Shown one piece after another: positions 28,200-36,091 of a DNA stretch of 64,000 bases. The DNA comes from Lactiplantibacillus modestisalitolerans (GTDB taxonomy: Bacteria > Bacillota > Bacilli > Lactobacillales > Lactobacillaceae). Under the pieces are notes generated by a model that was given only the letters and a program-made list of their open reading frames with translations, was not told the origin of the DNA and made no database searches. How positions within the stretch are numbered: position 1 is the first letter of the stretch; the number at the start of each line of letters is the position of its first letter. The stretch spans positions 50,043 to 114,042 of the forward strand of contig NZ_BJEA01000013.1 of NCBI RefSeq assembly GCF_005405425.1, written 5' to 3'. Made by a program: the position numbers and the translations under genes.

Positions 28200-29117
28200 T
28201 TGAAAAATATGACAACTAGCCGTTACATGAAGGGTATCATGTGGGCCATGCTGGCATCGACGTTATGGGGAATTTCGGGAACTGTGATGCAGTTCGTCTC
28301 GCAAAATCAGGCGATTCCCGCTGACTGGTTTTTATCAGTTCGAACGTTAGCGGCCGGAATTATTCTATTGGTGTTTGGCTTTCTCAAATACGGGATGAAG
28401 ATCTTTGACGTCTTTCGGTCGTGGGCGTCATTCGGGCAGCTATTGGCCTACGCCGTGCTGGGACTGATGGCGAACATGTACACTTTCTACGTTAGTATTG
28501 AACGTGGAACGGCCGCAGCCGCAACGATTTTGCAGTATTTAAGCCCGTTATTTATCGTTTTAGGAACCCTGGTGTTTAAACGCGAGCTTCCAATGCGCAC
28601 GGACCTGATTGCGTTCGGCGTCTCTCTATTAGGGGTGTTTTTAGCCATCACTAAGGGCAATATCCACGAATTGGCAATTCCGACGGATGCACTGATTTGG
28701 GGAATCTTAGCCGGGGTTACGGCGGCCTTATACGTGGTCTTACCTCGAAACATTGTTGCGGATAACTCGCCGGTCGTGGTACTCGGCTGGGGGGCGCTGA
28801 TTGCAGGGATTTTCTTTAACCTCTACCATCCGATTTGGGTGGGGGCGCCCAAGATTACGCCAACGCTGGTCATCTCGATTGGGGCAATCGTGTTAATTGG
28901 GACGATCTTTGCCTTCGGCTCACTGTTACATAGTTTACAGTACGCACCGTCCGCAGTGGTCAGTATCGTGGACGCGGTTCAGCCGGTGGTCACTTTTGCA
29001 CTCAGTATTATCTTTTTAGGGCTCGAAGTTAGTTGGGTCGAAATTTTGGGGTCGTTACTCGTTATCGTGGCGATTTATATTTTACAACGTTACCGGAGTG
29101 ATCCGACGTTGGACTAA
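28200..29117 (+). CDS. EamA/DMT-family transporter
   Basis: A 305-aa, 10-helix protein with two EamA repeats: ASTLWGISGTVMQF in the first and a second repeat ending EVSWVEILGSLLVIVAIYIL. The TTG start at 28200 is better placed behind GGGG than the inner ATG at 28209. Likely metabolite or amino-acid export; substrate unknown. A bidirectional terminator follows. Confidence 0.82.
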   Translation: MKNMTTSRYMKGIMWAMLASTLWGISGTVMQFVSQNQAIPADWFLSVRTLAAGIILLVFGFLKYGMKIFDVFRSWASFGQLLAYAVLGLMANMYTFYVSIERGTAAAATILQYLSPLFIVLGTLVFKRELPMRTDLIAFGVSLLGVFLAITKGNIHELAIPTDALIWGILAGVTAALYVVLPRNIVADNSPVVVLGWGALIAGIFFNLYHPIWVGAPKITPTLVISIGAIVLIGTIFAFGSLLHSLQYAPSAVVSIVDAVQPVVTFALSIIFLGLEVSWVEILGSLLVIVAIYILQRYRSDPTLD

Positions 29118-29130
29118 TAGGTATGCAAAA

Positions 29131-29170
29131 AACAACGTGTTTTCCATTTTAATTGGAAAGCACGTTGTTT
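29131..29170. terminator. Bidirectional terminator
   Basis: Stem AACAACGTG..TTTCCA / TGGAAA..CACGTTGTT between convergent genes ending at 29117 and 29184. Confidence 0.75.
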
Positions 29171-29183
29171 TATGAATTGGTTA

Positions 29184-29822
29184 CTAATACCAAGCCGGTT
29201 TATCGCCGTCCGTATTCGGCTTGTTAACGCCTAAGGAAGCTCGAACCGCTTGCTCTGGATGGGTAGCCAGTTTAACCACTAAGGCCGCAATACTTTTGCG
29301 TGAAACTTCGGTTCCTTTAAAAGCATCGTGACGCTGAGTCGTTTCATAATCAATTTCATCATTATCTGTCAACCATGCTGGCCGGATGATCGTGTAATCG
29401 AGGTCGGAGTTTTCCAAAACTTCGGCCGCCTGGTAGTAGCGGGTGAGGTAATCACCCAACGTGGCGTTGTTCCACTTACCAAATTTACCGGGCACTTCAT
29501 CGTAAATGCCAAGCGTCGAAATCCAAATGAGGCGTTTGAGGTGGTTCGCGTGCATGGCGTTAACAACGGTTTGGGCCTGCGTAACGATGTCCTGGCCGGC
29601 TAGGTTAGCGTAGACAACGTCCTGACCAGCCATGACCCGATTGAGGGCGGCCTGGTCCGTTACGTCACCTTCGACGACCCGCACCCGGTCCGATTTTAAG
29701 CTTGCGACCCGCTGGGCGTTTCGTAAGTAAAGTGTGAGTTCTACCGACGAATCCGCTAAAAATTGTGTTTCGGCTAACCGGGCAATCCGGCCGGAAGCCC
29801 CTAATATCAATACTTTTGACAT
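29184..29822 (-). CDS. NAD(P)-binding SDR-like protein
   Basis: A 212-aa atypical short-chain dehydrogenase/NAD(P)H-binding protein. The N-terminal dinucleotide motif is VLILGASGRIARLAE (GxSGxxA), then VEGDVTD and a sequence ending DYTIIRPAWLTD, as in the YwnB/NmrA-like group. Often annotated as NAD-dependent epimerase or oxidoreductase; no substrate can be inferred. The start follows TAGGAAGGGATTTC. Confidence 0.82.
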   Translation of the reverse strand: MSKVLILGASGRIARLAETQFLADSSVELTLYLRNAQRVASLKSDRVRVVEGDVTDQAALNRVMAGQDVVYANLAGQDIVTQAQTVVNAMHANHLKRLIWISTLGIYDEVPGKFGKWNNATLGDYLTRYYQAAEVLENSDLDYTIIRPAWLTDNDEIDYETTQRHDAFKGTEVSRKSIAALVVKLATHPEQAVRASLGVNKPNTDGDKPAWY

Positions 29823-29985
29823 GAAATCCCTTCCTAAACAGCTTAACTGTAAATCTAATAGTTACAGAATGCAAGCCAGCGGTTTCAAAAAAAATGAGCA
29901 AATTTGCGCCACTTTTTGATTTTAGTCTTATAATGAACTTGTAACGAGGGATACCTCGTGAGTCAAAATAAAAGAGGCGATAATC

Positions 29986-30135
29986 ATGGCACAAAAGCTT
30001 AGCAAGGAACAACGTAAGGCTATGATTCAAAAAGCCGAAGAAGAACGTGCAAAGCATCCAAAGAAGAAGAGCAACGTTTCCGGTTTTGAAACGATCGATC
30101 AAGATGCCAAGAAATTAGCTAACGAAGACAACTAA
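29986..30135 (+). CDS. Small 49-aa highly charged protein
   Basis: ATG at 29986 follows AAAGAGGCGATAATC. The product is MAQKLSKEQRKAMIQKAEEE..., very rich in Lys and Glu, with central HPKKKSNVSGFETIDQDA. No membrane segment or cysteine. It has its own promoter space and a terminator at 30162-30201, supporting a real gene. Function unknown; small lysine/glutamate-rich proteins of this kind recur in lactobacilli. It lies opposite an unrelated frame that I rejected. Confidence 0.7.
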   Translation: MAQKLSKEQRKAMIQKAEEERAKHPKKKSNVSGFETIDQDAKKLANEDN

Positions 30136-30161
30136 TTTCGTTGCATGAACTTCAACAACTT

Positions 30162-30201
30162 TTAGAGCGGAGCAGGGAGTCAATCCCCGTTCCGTTTTTT
30201 T
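30162..30201 (+). terminator. Terminator of small gene
   Basis: Imperfect stem CGGAGCAGGGA / TCCCCGTTCCG followed by a 7-T run; family A copy A3 starts a few bases later. Confidence 0.65.
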
Positions 30202-30204
30202 AGC

Positions 30205-30577
30205 TTCTGTATTAATTCGGGGTGAGACTGCCGCCAGCAGCGGGTGTAACCGGTTGGCTGGAACACTGCGGGCATCGATTTGAGCTCACGGGGAGGCCCG
30301 CCCGCAATCTCAAATTCGAGCCTTATTCTAAGCCGGAAGCAACCCACTTCCGGCCAAGAATAATTTCGCAGTTGAGCCATGGTTACACCCACTACTGGCT
30401 GGATTGGTTTAAATATTAAGCTTTGCTGTTTACTTTAGTAAAACTTAATTGGTGAAGATAGCTATGCTGAATTAGTTAAATCAAGAGTGAACTTGCTGAT
30501 TTATTTTAATAGCTACAGTGAGTTTATTGAGAATTTAACTGATTACCCGTTTAGAAAATCAACACTACGTATCAGAG
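30205..30577 (-). repeat. Family A structured repeat, copy A3 (swapped hairpin)
   Basis: A full copy, RNA-like strand minus. The closing helix is kept, with two U-G pairs on the minus strand. The small hairpin that is ACTCAG/CTGAGT in the other copies is replaced by an unrelated G/C-rich one (30288-30305; minus strand GCGGG, 8-nt loop, CCCGT). Flanking helices TTTGAG/CTCAAA and ACTGCG/CGCAGT are unchanged. Confidence 0.85.
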
Positions 30578-30654
30578 AGCTTTTTCTGAACGTGCGGAGA
30601 ATTGTGTTAAAGTGCGGAAGCTAAATTTTTCTGGTGGATTGATAACGCTTGCAG

Positions 30655-30660
30655 TATAAT
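30655..30660 (+). promoter_or_regulatory. -10 of hsp20 promoter
   Basis: TATAAT preceded by GCTTGCAG, 45 nt upstream of the CIRCE element. No convincing -35 at 17 bp. Confidence 0.4.
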
Positions 30661-30704
30661 GAAACCCAACCATTATTTACAGGTGGTTGGTTGATGAAAA
30701 TGGT

Positions 30705-30731
30705 TTAGCACTCGTATGTATTGAGTGCTAA
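30705..30731. promoter_or_regulatory. CIRCE operator (HrcA)
   Basis: TTAGCACTC-N9-GAGTGCTAA is a perfect CIRCE palindrome, 66 nt before the hsp20 start. It predicts HrcA repression of this small heat-shock gene. Confidence 0.93.
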
Positions 30732-30796
30732 TTCGTTGCATTTAGGTCTAAAGTTGTTATCATAAACAGTGTAAGCAAGTTGAAAGGATGATTTGA

Positions 30797-31240
30797 ATGG
30801 CTAACGATATGTTGAATTGGCACAACGATTTATTTGATCGGTTTAACGACCTGACGAAGGTTGATGATTTGGTCAACGGCTTAGGACGGTCGTTCTTCAA
30901 CGCAACCCGCAATGGTGCGGTTTTGAAAACTGATATTCAAGAGACCGACGAACAGTACACGATGAAAGTTGACGTTCCTGGAATCAAAAAGGAAGATTTA
31001 GCGTTAAAGTACCATGACGGGACGTTATCGATTGCGGCTAAGCGAGAACAGCTTAGCGATGAAAGTGACCATGATGGTAACGTGATCGTCAGCGAACGCG
31101 AAGGCGGCCGCTTTGGGCGCCAATATTCACTTCCAGACGTGGACGTTGATAAAATTACGGCTAAGTACGTTGATGGGGTCCTGATGCTGACGTTGCCGAA
31201 GAAGGCCGCGGCTGATACGCACCATATTGAAATTCAATAG
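30797..31240 (+). CDS. Hsp20/alpha-crystallin small heat-shock protein
   Basis: A 147-aa chaperone. The alpha-crystallin domain spans about residues 40-135: TDIQETDEQYTMKVDVPGIK, later a GRFGRQYSLP loop and a VDGVLMLTLPK strand (the usual GVLxLxLPK). It prevents aggregation of unfolded proteins in the cytosol. GAAAGGATG precedes the ATG. Controlled by the CIRCE site upstream and ended by a strong terminator. Confidence 0.93.
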   Translation: MANDMLNWHNDLFDRFNDLTKVDDLVNGLGRSFFNATRNGAVLKTDIQETDEQYTMKVDVPGIKKEDLALKYHDGTLSIAAKREQLSDESDHDGNVIVSEREGGRFGRQYSLPDVDVDKITAKYVDGVLMLTLPKKAAADTHHIEIQ

Positions 31241-31250
31241 AATAATTAGC

Positions 31251-31296
31251 GATCCGTTAAGCGGAACAGCAATTCTGCTTAACGGATCATTATTTT
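31251..31296 (+). terminator. Terminator of hsp20
   Basis: GATCCGTTAAGC / GCTTAACGGATC perfect stem followed by ATTATTTT. Confidence 0.8.
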
Positions 31297-31448
31297 AACG
31301 GTAATGTAAGCGTAATCAATAAGTTTTCATGAAAGTTAGAAGTTTGGTTACCCGCGGGTACCAGATTTCTGGTACAATGCCTGTATCGGTAAATGCTTAC
31401 CGAAAGATGATAGTTTGATCGGATTTATTAAGAAAGTAGGAATGTGTG

Positions 31449-31955
31449 ATGACGGAAGGTTTTAGACCGAGCCACCCGAAAATATCGATTGACGATGACC
31501 CTGGAATACGGTCCCAAATCGAAGCTTTAACGGGTGCACTCTCGCAGCAACAGTTAGCTAAATGGGCGTTAATTATCGCTAAGAAGGCGTTACAATACGT
31601 TGATGACCAGCAAAAATATGACCGGCAATTACGGTTGGCAATTGATGCAAACGAACTGTGGCAAGTGAACTTAGTGAGTGTTTATCAGGTTCGACAGGCG
31701 CTAACCCGCATGTCGGCCATGAAGGCAAACAGTACGAGCTCGATCGGCGCGGCCGCCCTTGAGTGTGTGTTTTGGGCGATTGCTTCAGCAGATGCGGACG
31801 AAAATGCACTGCGGGCGTCAGATCAAGCCATTAAGTTGGTTAATTTAACCAAACCGAATAACCCAGCCGCCGTCGCTGCGGAACGGCAGTGGCAGTACGA
31901 TCAATTAGCTGAATTGGCAGAAAATATTCAGCAAGGGTTGCGTCATATGCTATAA
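31449..31955 (+). CDS. Putative Imm5-like immunity protein
   Basis: A 168-aa, alpha-helical protein. The pattern LAKWALIIAKKALQYVDD, then AIDANELWQVNLVSVYQVRQ and an alanine-rich segment containing AALECVFWAIASADA, resembles the Imm5/putative immunity protein family of polymorphic-toxin loci, but no toxin gene is nearby. The start at 31449 (ATG, 7 nt after AGGA) is preferred over GTG 31446. The leader contains the hairpin CGGTAAATGCTTACCG. The next gene follows at 31991. Confidence 0.55.
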   Translation: MTEGFRPSHPKISIDDDPGIRSQIEALTGALSQQQLAKWALIIAKKALQYVDDQQKYDRQLRLAIDANELWQVNLVSVYQVRQALTRMSAMKANSTSSIGAAALECVFWAIASADADENALRASDQAIKLVNLTKPNNPAAVAAERQWQYDQLAELAENIQQGLRHML

Positions 31956-31990
31956 TTCTCACAGACAGAAGTTAGGTGGGGTTTATAATT

Positions 31991-32362
31991 ATGACAACCG
32001 AAGTACACGCAGAGGCAAAGTCGGAGTTACTACGTCAGTACCAAGAAATCGTGACCAAGTATTTAGGTAACATTACGGAAACGGTGGACGTACAGGCACA
32101 TTTTAAGTTGAAAAATGAACCGGGATTTAACTACTTTGTCGATTACCTGTTCCTAGCGAACGTTTGTTACCAGGCGAGTTTGGATATTCTCAATAATGAG
32201 GATGCTAAGTATCCGCAAACGAACAATCAGCTGGCACGGGTCATTACGAAGTACCCGGAATACCTCACGTTGGCGGTTTTTAACGCTGACTTCCAGGATG
32301 AGAGTGTGACGGACCATTATGAAAAAACGCTGGTCGACCTCGCAACCACTTTAGAAAAATAA
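31991..32362 (+). CDS. Hypothetical 123-aa protein
   Basis: Start at 31991 follows AGGTGGGG. A soluble acidic helical protein (YQEIVTKYLGNITETVDVQA; FNADFQDESVTDHYEKTL). No family recognised. It lies 35 nt after the Imm5-like gene and is probably co-transcribed. A strong terminator lies between it and mutY. Confidence 0.6.
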   Translation: MTTEVHAEAKSELLRQYQEIVTKYLGNITETVDVQAHFKLKNEPGFNYFVDYLFLANVCYQASLDILNNEDAKYPQTNNQLARVITKYPEYLTLAVFNADFQDESVTDHYEKTLVDLATTLEK

Positions 32363-32371
32363 TTAAATTGA

Positions 32372-32415
32372 AACGCCCCAAAGACCGCTTAGCCGGGCTG
32401 ATGGGGCGTTTTTTT
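32372..32415 (+). terminator. Terminator abutting the mutY ribosome site
   Basis: AACGCCCC / GGGGCGTT stem and T7; the next base begins the mutY Shine-Dalgarno GGAGGA (32416-32421). Confidence 0.8.
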
Positions 32416-32427
32416 GGAGGAACTCGG

Positions 32428-33543
32428 ATGATTGAATGGGATGCGGCCAAAATTAAGGCCTTTCAAACCACCTTGCTTGATTGGTACGACCGAGCGGGAC
32501 GCGACTTGCCATGGCGCCATGACCAGGAACCGTACCACGTGTGGGTGTCGGAAATTATGCTCCAGCAGACCCAGGTCCAGACGGTGATTCCGTATTACGA
32601 GCGCTTTATGGATTGGTTTCCAACGTTAAAAGCCCTCGCAGACGCACCCGAGGAGCGGTTACTCAAAGCTTGGGAAGGGCTCGGTTATTATTCACGGGTC
32701 CGCAACATGCAGCGCTGTGCCCGGCAACTGATCAATGATTACGATGGTCAGTGGCCCCAAACCGCAGCGGAACTAACGGAACTGATTGGAATTGGACCGT
32801 ACACGGCCGGCGCAATTGCTAGCATTGCCTTTGGCGAGGCGGTTCCGGCGGTCGATGGCAACGCGTACCGGGTCTTTAGTCGGCTGTTGGAAATCGACGC
32901 GGACGTTGCTAAGCCGCAAACGCGGACCGTATTTGAACGGGCGATTAGCCGGATTATATCGCGGGAGCGCCCCGGGGACTTTAACCAGGCGATTATGGAT
33001 CTGGGCGCCAGCTATATGACCGCCCGTCAACCGGATAGTGCCCACTCGCCCGTCAAGGCGTTCAATCAAGCTTACCTAGACGGGGTCGAGGCGCAGTATC
33101 CCGTAAAAACCAAGAAACCACGTCCAGTTCCGGTAGCGTACGTGGCCGTCTTGGCAACCATGGCTGATCGCTGGCTGATGGTCCAGCGGCCGAGCACCGG
33201 GATGCTGGCTAATTTATGGACGGTTCCCTTGCTAGCAGTCACGGATTTGGATCTGGCGGATGATGCGACCGATGCGGAGTTATTGCACGCGGTTACGACC
33301 ACCTTTACCAAGGATTACCAATTAACGTTAACGGACGTACAGTTGGTGAGCGGCCGTCCGGTCACCCATACGTTTACCCACCAAAAATGGACGATTCGGT
33401 TAGTTCGGGCAACGGTCCAACCGGCCGACTTAGCTTATTTTGATGGCCGGGCGGTCACTGAAAAACAGCTGGCGGCCTTACCAATGCCGAAAGTGCAAGA
33501 AAAAGTTTTTGTTCGTTATCAGGCCGAAACTAAGGACCGCTGA
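32428..33543 (+). CDS. mutY: A/G-specific adenine glycosylase MutY lacking the Fe-S cluster
   Basis: A 371-aa base-excision enzyme removing A from A:8-oxoG. Glu42 (SEIMLQQTQ) and Asp143 (VPAVDGNAY) are the catalytic residues; the helix-hairpin-helix is ELIGIGPYTAGAIA. The C-terminal NUDIX-like 8-oxoG recognition domain (about 230-371) is present. All four cluster cysteines are replaced (MDLGASYMTARQPDSAHSPV where other MutY proteins have C-x6-C-x2-C-x5-C). Start at 32428 by GGAGGA, not 32368. A terminator directly precedes the ribosome site. Confidence 0.92.
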   Translation: MIEWDAAKIKAFQTTLLDWYDRAGRDLPWRHDQEPYHVWVSEIMLQQTQVQTVIPYYERFMDWFPTLKALADAPEERLLKAWEGLGYYSRVRNMQRCARQLINDYDGQWPQTAAELTELIGIGPYTAGAIASIAFGEAVPAVDGNAYRVFSRLLEIDADVAKPQTRTVFERAISRIISRERPGDFNQAIMDLGASYMTARQPDSAHSPVKAFNQAYLDGVEAQYPVKTKKPRPVPVAYVAVLATMADRWLMVQRPSTGMLANLWTVPLLAVTDLDLADDATDAELLHAVTTTFTKDYQLTLTDVQLVSGRPVTHTFTHQKWTIRLVRATVQPADLAYFDGRAVTEKQLAALPMPKVQEKVFVRYQAETKDR

Positions 33544-33620
33544 ATGACGTTTCGGCTTCAGTCAGCGGGCGTTTGTGGTAAACTAAAACAAACTTTAAAA
33601 TATTAACGGAGGGTGCGCAC

Positions 33621-33944
33621 ATGTTAAATGTTTTTGATATCGTTAAGTTAACAAAAATTGATCACAAGGAAGTTGATAATAACCAGATGGTGATTACGGA
33701 TGGTAACGGCAAGCCCAATGCAATTTTAACGGAATTATTGAACGACGTGATTAGCAACTTGCGGATCTTCGTTGACATGGCGAGCGTTTACTCGGTCGAC
33801 GACTTATTACGGGAACTGGCCGAACATACTCCGTTACCAGAAGACGTGTTAGAAGAATACGAAAAAGTCTTGCGGGAACCCATCTATGATTTGAATTTTG
33901 TCCCTAAACGGGGTCAAGTTGAAGTTGTAGTGGGCGAAGGTTAG
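33621..33944 (+). CDS. Hypothetical 107-aa protein
   Basis: GGAGGG precedes the ATG. A soluble acidic protein with NAILTELLNDVISNLRIFVD and LREPIYDLNFVPKRGQVEVV. No family recognised. It follows mutY by 77 nt and ends at its own terminator. Confidence 0.65.
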   Translation: MLNVFDIVKLTKIDHKEVDNNQMVITDGNGKPNAILTELLNDVISNLRIFVDMASVYSVDDLLRELAEHTPLPEDVLEEYEKVLREPIYDLNFVPKRGQVEVVVGEG

Positions 33945-33950
33945 CGATGC

Positions 33951-33987
33951 AATCTTGGTTAGTCTAAACGGACGCCAAGATTTTTTT
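33951..33987 (+). terminator. Terminator
   Basis: AATCTTGG / CCAAGATT stem with T-run. In 33988-34150 there is one further hairpin-like stretch (GGTTC/GAACC, then a T-run at 34094-34100) but nothing I can name. Confidence 0.75.
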
Positions 33988-34200
33988 AGTTAAAGGGCCC
34001 AAACCGCAACCCCGCAGTTGCCAGTGTTGACATAAACTTAGCCGGTTCGGATAGCAACGGGCTAGAACCCAATCAGGACGGGGCTTACGAGCTTTTTTTG
34101 TCTAAAATATTAAAATTTGTAGGGATGAATTTTAAATTGGTATAGGTGCCGGTTGTGTACGACTGATTCGTGTACGTTCAATGGAAGGGGTGGGGTGCGG

Positions 34201-34206
34201 TATAAT
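34201..34206 (+). promoter_or_regulatory. -10 of DUF488 gene
   Basis: TATAAT with TTCAAT 18 nt upstream, 46 nt before the chosen start. Confidence 0.4.
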
Positions 34207-34251
34207 GGAGGCGGATTAGCTAATCAAATTAAAAGAAATGAGGATGATCAT

Positions 34252-34626
34252 TTGGAATTAAAAATTGAACGAATTTATACGAAACCAGCTGATTTGGAAG
34301 GTTACCGTTTGTTAGTTGACCGGCTATGGCCCCGCGGAATTTCAAAGGTCAATGCGCACTTAGACGACTGGGTTAAAGAAATTGGACCATCGACGGAACT
34401 GCGCAAGTGGTTTAACCACGACCCCGAAAAATATCCAGAATTCGTAACGAAATACCGGGTTGAATTGGATGCGAACCCGATTACACCAGACTTTATCAAG
34501 CAAGTGGCAACGCAATTGAAAACGACCAACGTCATTTTATTGTTTGGTGCTAAGGATGAACAGCATAATCAAGCGGTTGTGTTACGTGATTATTTAAAAG
34601 CAAGCGGTAAATTATTGAATGATTAG
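34252..34626 (+). CDS. DUF488-family protein
   Basis: A 124-aa protein with the DUF488 signature YRLLVDRLWPRGISK, WFNHDPEKYPEF and a C-terminal VILLFGAKDEQHNQA. The TTG at 34252 lies 8 nt after GAGG. The frame is open to 34153 but that segment overlaps the promoter and has no family homology. Function unknown (MarR-linked in some bacteria). Confidence 0.82.
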   Translation: MELKIERIYTKPADLEGYRLLVDRLWPRGISKVNAHLDDWVKEIGPSTELRKWFNHDPEKYPEFVTKYRVELDANPITPDFIKQVATQLKTTNVILLFGAKDEQHNQAVVLRDYLKASGKLLND

Positions 34627-34837
34627 ATAATAAAATTAGTAATATTGGTATAGCTAAAAACGGAATAAGGACTTGAATAAACTGCGCTCATCAAATTATT
34701 TTAATTATTTTGCTGGAAACGCTAGCAATTCCAACCGAAGTTTGCTATGATGGTGTTGTTAATTAATGACGTCAACTATTACAGTGCACAATAATGGGGG
34801 CTGCATTGTAAGGCAAGCAAGATTGGGGATAATATTA

Positions 34838-35242
34838 ATGATAAACTTATGTGTGTTACCAAGTACCGCAAGTTGTCGCAAAGCCCATCGCTGGTTACTC
34901 GAGCATCGAATCCCGTTCCACGAACGTAACATGAATGCTCAGCCTTTGACGGAAACTGAGATTAAACACTTGCTTCAGTATACTTATGATGGGATCGATG
35001 ATCTAATTAGTACTAAGTCAAATGCTTATCATCAACTTAGTAAGACGACACCGATTGAGGACATGCCGTTAAGCGAAGCTATTAAGGTTCTTAGCGAAAC
35101 ACCACAACTTTTACGCCGGCCAATCATTTTTGATGACCACCGGTTATTATGCGGATTCAATCAGGATGAAATCCGGATGTTTATTCCGCGCGAACAACGT
35201 ATTTTGAAGATGCGCGCTATGTCGCAACACCAAATGGCTTAA
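34838..35242 (+). CDS. Spx/ArsC-family regulator paralogue lacking the CxxC
   Basis: A 134-aa thioredoxin-fold protein of the Spx group: INLCVLPSTASCRKAHRWLL, EIKHLLQYTYDGIDDLISTK, LLRRPIIFDD and GFNQDEIRMFIPRE. Spx proteins bind the RNA polymerase alpha-CTD under oxidative stress, with a CxxC redox switch at residues 10-13. Here the first Cys is Thr (PSTASC where Spx has PSCTSC), so disulfide switching as in canonical Spx is not possible. The start at 34838 fits the family N-terminus; the ribosome site (GGGG) is weak. Confidence 0.83.
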   Translation: MINLCVLPSTASCRKAHRWLLEHRIPFHERNMNAQPLTETEIKHLLQYTYDGIDDLISTKSNAYHQLSKTTPIEDMPLSEAIKVLSETPQLLRRPIIFDDHRLLCGFNQDEIRMFIPREQRILKMRAMSQHQMA

Positions 35243-35296
35243 AGTTAATCGGCTTAAGAGTTTGCCGTAACTTTGGGGAAATTAAAAAAATTTAAG

Positions 35297-35351
35297 AACA
35301 AGGTCCCGACCTGCATTCATAAACTGATGATAGCAGGTAGGGACCTTGTTT
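35297..35351. terminator. Bidirectional terminator
   Basis: AACAAGGTCCC..ACCTGC / GCAGGT..GGGACCTTGTT stem between convergent genes. Confidence 0.8.
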
Positions 35352-35355
35352 GCAT

Positions 35356-35856
35356 TTATGCGTATTTATGGGCGATTTTAGCGGCCGCCGCAGCGGCAAT
35401 CGCACCGACCATGTCGTCAATGAACGTATTGACCACGCCCGATTTGTCGGTATCTAACTTTTTGATAATACCTTCTTTAACTTTATCTACGTACCCGTAG
35501 TTGGTCACGCCAATGGTACCGTAAATGTTAGCCATGTTAAGGGCCAACCCTTCATCGACGCCAAAGACGCCGGCGTCGTTAGCAACGATCGATAGGAGTG
35601 GTTCCTTTAATTGACCGGCGGTGGCGAGCCGGTCCAGTTCCAAGGCAACCATCGCGTTATTGAGTAGCTCGCGTTTACGGAGCACTTCTTTGGTTTCAAT
35701 TTCACATTCCTCGATAGTGAGTTGCGGAACGTAGTTGATTTGTAAATTATAAGTGATGGTGGCAATGTCGTGAATGGTGACGCCCTTGTCAGCCAGCGCC
35801 TGAATCACAAAGGTGTGAGCGGCTTTGTCGGGGTATTTAAACGTATGTGTGTCCAT
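35356..35856 (-). CDS. Phosphatidylglycerophosphatase A family protein (YutG-like)
   Basis: A 166-aa protein of the YutG/PgpA-like group: GVTIHDIATITYNLQINYVP, LDRLATAGQLKEPLLSIVAN and NTFIDDMVGAIAAAAAAKIA near the C-terminus. It would dephosphorylate phosphatidylglycerophosphate in lipid synthesis, but the soluble YutG branch has uncertain activity. GAGGAGG precedes the ATG. Monocistronic. The 235-nt gap upstream (35857-36091) shows only AT-rich promoter-like DNA. Confidence 0.8.
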   Translation of the reverse strand: MDTHTFKYPDKAAHTFVIQALADKGVTIHDIATITYNLQINYVPQLTIEECEIETKEVLRKRELLNNAMVALELDRLATAGQLKEPLLSIVANDAGVFGVDEGLALNMANIYGTIGVTNYGYVDKVKEGIIKKLDTDKSGVVNTFIDDMVGAIAAAAAAKIAHKYA

Positions 35857-36091
35857 GATAACCTCCTCAGATTGTTTGCTAAGTTATAATGCAAACTAAC
35901 TAAGACTAATTATAGTGGTGTCCGCCGTGAAATTATATTAATAAGGGTTAAAAGAATGTAAATGTTGAATAATTACTTTTTTAGAGTTTATCAATAAAGT
36001 ATTTTGTAAAGAGATGCAAACTTTATCCGCCGCTTGGCCGCAGAAAACGTTAAAATAAGAATTGTGAAATTAACGAAGGGTTCGATCACGT

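Noticed and set aside
29665..30102. 145-aa minus frame
   Set aside because: It overlaps the SDR gene and the better-supported 49-aa plus gene, lacks family features and a ribosome site.
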